From positions 1,911,501-1,975,500 of the forward strand of contig NZ_CP027666.1 in NCBI RefSeq assembly GCF_003008535.1: a DNA stretch of 64,000 nucleotides. Reading direction: 5' to 3'. The notes under the pieces are model-generated. The model did not search any database, was not told where the DNA came from, and saw nothing but the letters and a program-made list of their open reading frames with translations. Below, one piece after another: positions 61,708 to 64,000 of the stretch. The stretch comes from Ottowia oryzae (GTDB lineage Bacteria > Pseudomonadota > Gammaproteobacteria > Burkholderiales > Burkholderiaceae_C). The translations under genes and the position numbers were made by a program. Position 1 is the first letter of the stretch. Every line of letters begins with the position of its first letter.

Positions 61708-64000
61708 GCTCCATCGTCCGCGCCGTCTTCAAAGTCGGGGGTGACCGTTTGCGAGTAGAGCAATTCCAAGTCGTCCCACACTGCCTCCATGCCAAAGGCT
61801 TTCAAGAGAGCAATGTCTGATTTGTCGGTGACACCGCGACACTTTCCCAAGTTGTAATTGCCCACGCGCTTGCCGGCATTGAGCTTGAACTGTTCTGCCT
61901 TTTTGATTGCCGCCTTCAGCTCAGGAACAATAACTCTGAGGCCAGAACGTTTTTCGACCCGAACTCTCTGCAAATTTAATGGCAAGTCGGCCATGGTCGA
62001 AGGAGTGACATGGAAGTCGTCGCCGATAGCTATCCAAAAAGCCCACGTAATTTTTCCATTCAACAGAAGAAATGCCAAATCCCGTATTTCTGAATCAGTG
62101 ATATAGAGTTTTCCGTAGCCCGTGTGTGGAATCTGTTTTCCCCTCTGGTCAAAGCACGGTGCTTCATCATATGCGAAGGACAAAAAGTTGCGTGCGGAGT
62201 TTCTAAAGTTCAACGGATAGGGTGTTGCTCGGCGGCTCAACGAAAGCTGAAGCGTTTCGTTGCCCAACTTTTGCTCAAAAGCATCAATCAACTTCTGCGT
62301 GTTGAGCTTGGGGATACGTCCTTGCCAAAGCTTCGGCGTGAAACTGGCATAAGATAGCGCAGCGAATAGATGTGGACGGGCAGCTCTGAACCAGCGATGC
62401 AGGCGTGATGTATAGTTTTGGTTCGCTGTGTTGCTATCGCCGATTTTACCGATGTGAACTACATTGCGGATGCCAACGCCGTCGAACAAACTGGAAGGAA
62501 TGTTGCTGTAGTGAGAAAACCAATTTTTCTGATATTTACCGTAAATTAACTGCCGCAAAACGCCAAAATCATTACTGAACGCAAGACTCAAAAAGACAAT
62601 CATACCTGTATGCGCTTTTGGGCCTGCAATTTCCATGACCTTTTCCAAACACCAGGCATAAATGTCTGTGCATGATGCGGTTTTGTAGCCGCGCACTGAA
62701 TAATCAGTAACCTTGCGCGTAGAAATATAAGGAGGATTGCCGATGACCACATCAAATCCACCCGCGCTCATCACGCCGTAGAACTCGGCGAACCAGTGAA
62801 AAGGCTGGTGGCTTGAGCGCCAGGCATAGAGTGCCTTCGATTTATCCGGGTCGATGCCGTAATCCCGTGCCAGATAGCGGTCGAGTTCCAGGCTCAAGCC
62901 CTTGAGCTTGTCGCGCAGCGTGTGCTTGTCCTGCGCCGTGACCTTGCCGCCTTGCACGGTTTGCTGTTCGCGAAATCGGGTGAACAGGTCGGCCAAATCG
63001 GCAATGTCCGCCTTGATGTCGGATTTGTGCTGCTGGTCACTGGCCAGGTCGCCCGATGTATCGAACTGCGCTTCGGTCGCGTAGCCGACCAGCGTATTGC
63101 CTGTGCGGATGTTGAAGTCGATGTCGGGCAGCGGCTCCAGTTGCTGGCCTTTGTCCACCTGCGAGACGAGCTTGAGGAACAAGCGCAGCTTACAAATCTC
63201 CACTGCCTCGGCCATGATGTCCACGCCGAAAAGGTTGTGCAGGATGATGCTTTTGTAGATGTAGTAGTCGGGCGATGGGTGTTTCTTCACCTCATCCAGA
63301 ACTTTCACAAAATCTGGTTCGGCGGGTTTGCCGAGTTTCTGAGCGTCTTCGACAAAACCTGCCATGCGATCCAGGCAGGCTGCATACAACGGCTCCAGCA
63401 CACCCAGCGCGGCGAATAGAAATGCGCCCGAGCCGCAGGTCGGGTCGAGGATGGTGATGCCGTGGCGGAATTTCTCGTTCGACTTCTCCGGCACGCGGCC
63501 CACAATGGCCTGCCACACGGCGCGCAGCAGTTCGGGGCCGGTGGCGGTGTCGATCACGTCCTGCATGAACTGGCGGATATCCAGATTCAGCGTGATGAGG
63601 TCGTCGGCAGACTTGACTTCACCCCGCGCAAGTTTGTTGCGCAGGTCTTGGCAGCGGTGGCGGCGGTCGGCCAGTTCGCGCTCGGTTTCTGTGGGCAATG
63701 CGTCCTCGGCCTTCATGGCCGGGTAGATGTAGCGATCTGGCTCGGCCTGGAGCAGCTTCCACACCGATGATTCGCCCTCGAACGCCACCTTGCAGCGCTC
63801 GCGCGCCTGCTCCAGCAGGTGCGGGATGACGGTGTTCTTGCTGATGTATTCGGTAATGTCTTCCTTGGTGTAGTACGCCCCCATTTGCTTCTGGTTGATG
63901 TACTTCTCGAAGATATAGCCGAGCACGTCGGGGTTGATTTCCTTGCCGCTTTTCAGTGGGCGGTCGTCCAGGTGCCAGTCCCAGGCGTCGAAGAATGCAA
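61704..64000 (-). CDS. Eco57I-type N6-adenine DNA methyltransferase, 5' part beyond the window
   Basis: The reading frame is open to the right edge, so the N-terminus lies outside. About 765 residues are visible. Seen in order: LGYIFEKYINQKQMGAYYTKEDITEYI, SAM motif I DPTCGSGAFLFAALG, a long helical insert, catalytic motif IV NPPY (in VIGNPPYIS), and a C-terminal target-recognition region with LPLNLQRVRV. This matches class I type IIG-like or BREX/DISARM-like methylases. A nuclease domain, if any, would be in the missing part. DNA from about 61.8 to 62.7 kb is visibly poorer in GC than the rest, a sign of transfer. Confidence 0.9.
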   Translation of the reverse strand, partial: AFFDAWDWHLDDRPLKSGKEINPDVLGYIFEKYINQKQMGAYYTKEDITEYISKNTVIPHLLEQARERCKVAFEGESSVWKLLQAEPDRYIYPAMKAEDALPTETERELADRRHRCQDLRNKLARGEVKSADDLITLNLDIRQFMQDVIDTATGPELLRAVWQAIVGRVPEKSNEKFRHGITILDPTCGSGAFLFAALGVLEPLYAACLDRMAGFVEDAQKLGKPAEPDFVKVLDEVKKHPSPDYYIYKSIILHNLFGVDIMAEAVEICKLRLFLKLVSQVDKGQQLEPLPDIDFNIRTGNTLVGYATEAQFDTSGDLASDQQHKSDIKADIADLADLFTRFREQQTVQGGKVTAQDKHTLRDKLKGLSLELDRYLARDYGIDPDKSKALYAWRSSHQPFHWFAEFYGVMSAGGFDVVIGNPPYISTRKVTDYSVRGYKTASCTDIYAWCLEKVMEIAGPKAHTGMIVFLSLAFSNDFGVLRQLIYGKYQKNWFSHYSNIPSSLFDGVGIRNVVHIGKIGDSNTANQNYTSRLHRWFRAARPHLFAALSYASFTPKLWQGRIPKLNTQKLIDAFEQKLGNETLQLSLSRRATPYPLNFRNSARNFLSFAYDEAPCFDQRGKQIPHTGYGKLYITDSEIRDLAFLLLNGKITWAFWIAIGDDFHVTPSTMADLPLNLQRVRVEKRSGLRVIVPELKAAIKKAEQFKLNAGKRVGNYNLGKCRGVTDKSDIALLKAFGMEAVWDDLELLYSQTVTPDFEDGADDGA

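Noticed and set aside
61704..63926. Internal GTG at 63926 as the methyltransferase start
   Set aside because: The frame continues to the right edge with protein-like sequence, so the gene is cut by the window, not started there.

Overview
The window is high-GC chromosomal DNA from a betaproteobacterium of the order Burkholderiales, most likely the family Comamonadaceae. This is inferred from gene content: Bug/TctC-type binding proteins, a TIGR04438-type Trp-rich small protein, a BPSS1780-type membrane protein and a ccoNOQP-ccoG-ccoH block. A short dispersed intergenic repeat with a GCTGCTGGCGC-type core points the same way. Genus is not resolved. Nearly all DNA is housekeeping or metabolic. 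Only the last ~3 kb (61.2-64.0 kb) looks like accessory DNA.

Layout. 0-3.4 kb: 3' part of lon, then tRNA-Gly(GCC), tRNA-Cys(GCA) and tRNA-Leu(TAA), with strong hairpin terminators after the first two. 3.5-8 kb: murI, a class I fumarase and, divergently, a small protein with fumC (class II fumarase). 8-16 kb: an oxidoreductase with a divergent LysR regulator, a YqhA-type membrane protein, acetyl-CoA synthetase, a small cytochrome c, a Trp-rich peptide, ilvD and lgt. 17-22 kb: a malonate cluster (malonyl-CoA decarboxylase, TctC-type binding protein, enoyl-CoA hydratase-like protein, malonyl-CoA synthetase). 23-32 kb: a microaerobic respiration block (universal stress protein, ccoI, ccoS, ccoN, ccoO, ccoQ, ccoP, ccoG, ccoH). 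Its CcoP carries an extra OmpA-like peptidoglycan-binding domain. 32-36 kb: 4.5S SRP RNA (ffs) divergent from dnaX-ybaB-recR; dnaX contains an A9 slippage tract. 37-42 kb: a binding protein, mltD-gloB, a methyltransferase and rnhA, an order also known from enterics. 42-50 kb: a phenylacetate-CoA-ligase-like protein, an MFS/LysR pair, a CusF-like protein, a thioredoxin-like protein, tRNA-Ala(CGC), an alpha/beta hydrolase, azurin and GMP reductase. 50-61 kb: a secreted protein, a TonB receptor with a Fur-box-like site, a UvrD-type helicase, a membrane protein, homoserine kinase and polA. 61-64 kb: a DprA-like protein overlapped by an Eco57I-type DNA methyltransferase that runs off the window.

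How it works together. Four FNR/ANR-type palindromes (TTGAY-N4-RTCAA) lie upstream of usp/ccoI, ccoN, the ligase-like gene and azurin. They suggest one low-oxygen regulon covering the cbb3 oxidase, its copper and redox assembly factors and a periplasmic electron carrier. At least 15 copies of the ~45-55 bp repeat are scattered through the window. Most are intergenic, but one lies in frame inside polA, one inside the enoyl-CoA hydratase-like gene, and one supplies the start codon of malonyl-CoA decarboxylase.

The observations I rate highest are the CcoP-OmpA fusion, the A9 tract in dnaX with stops in both shifted frames, the repeat family including its coding insertions, and the methyltransferase/DprA-like pair at the right edge.
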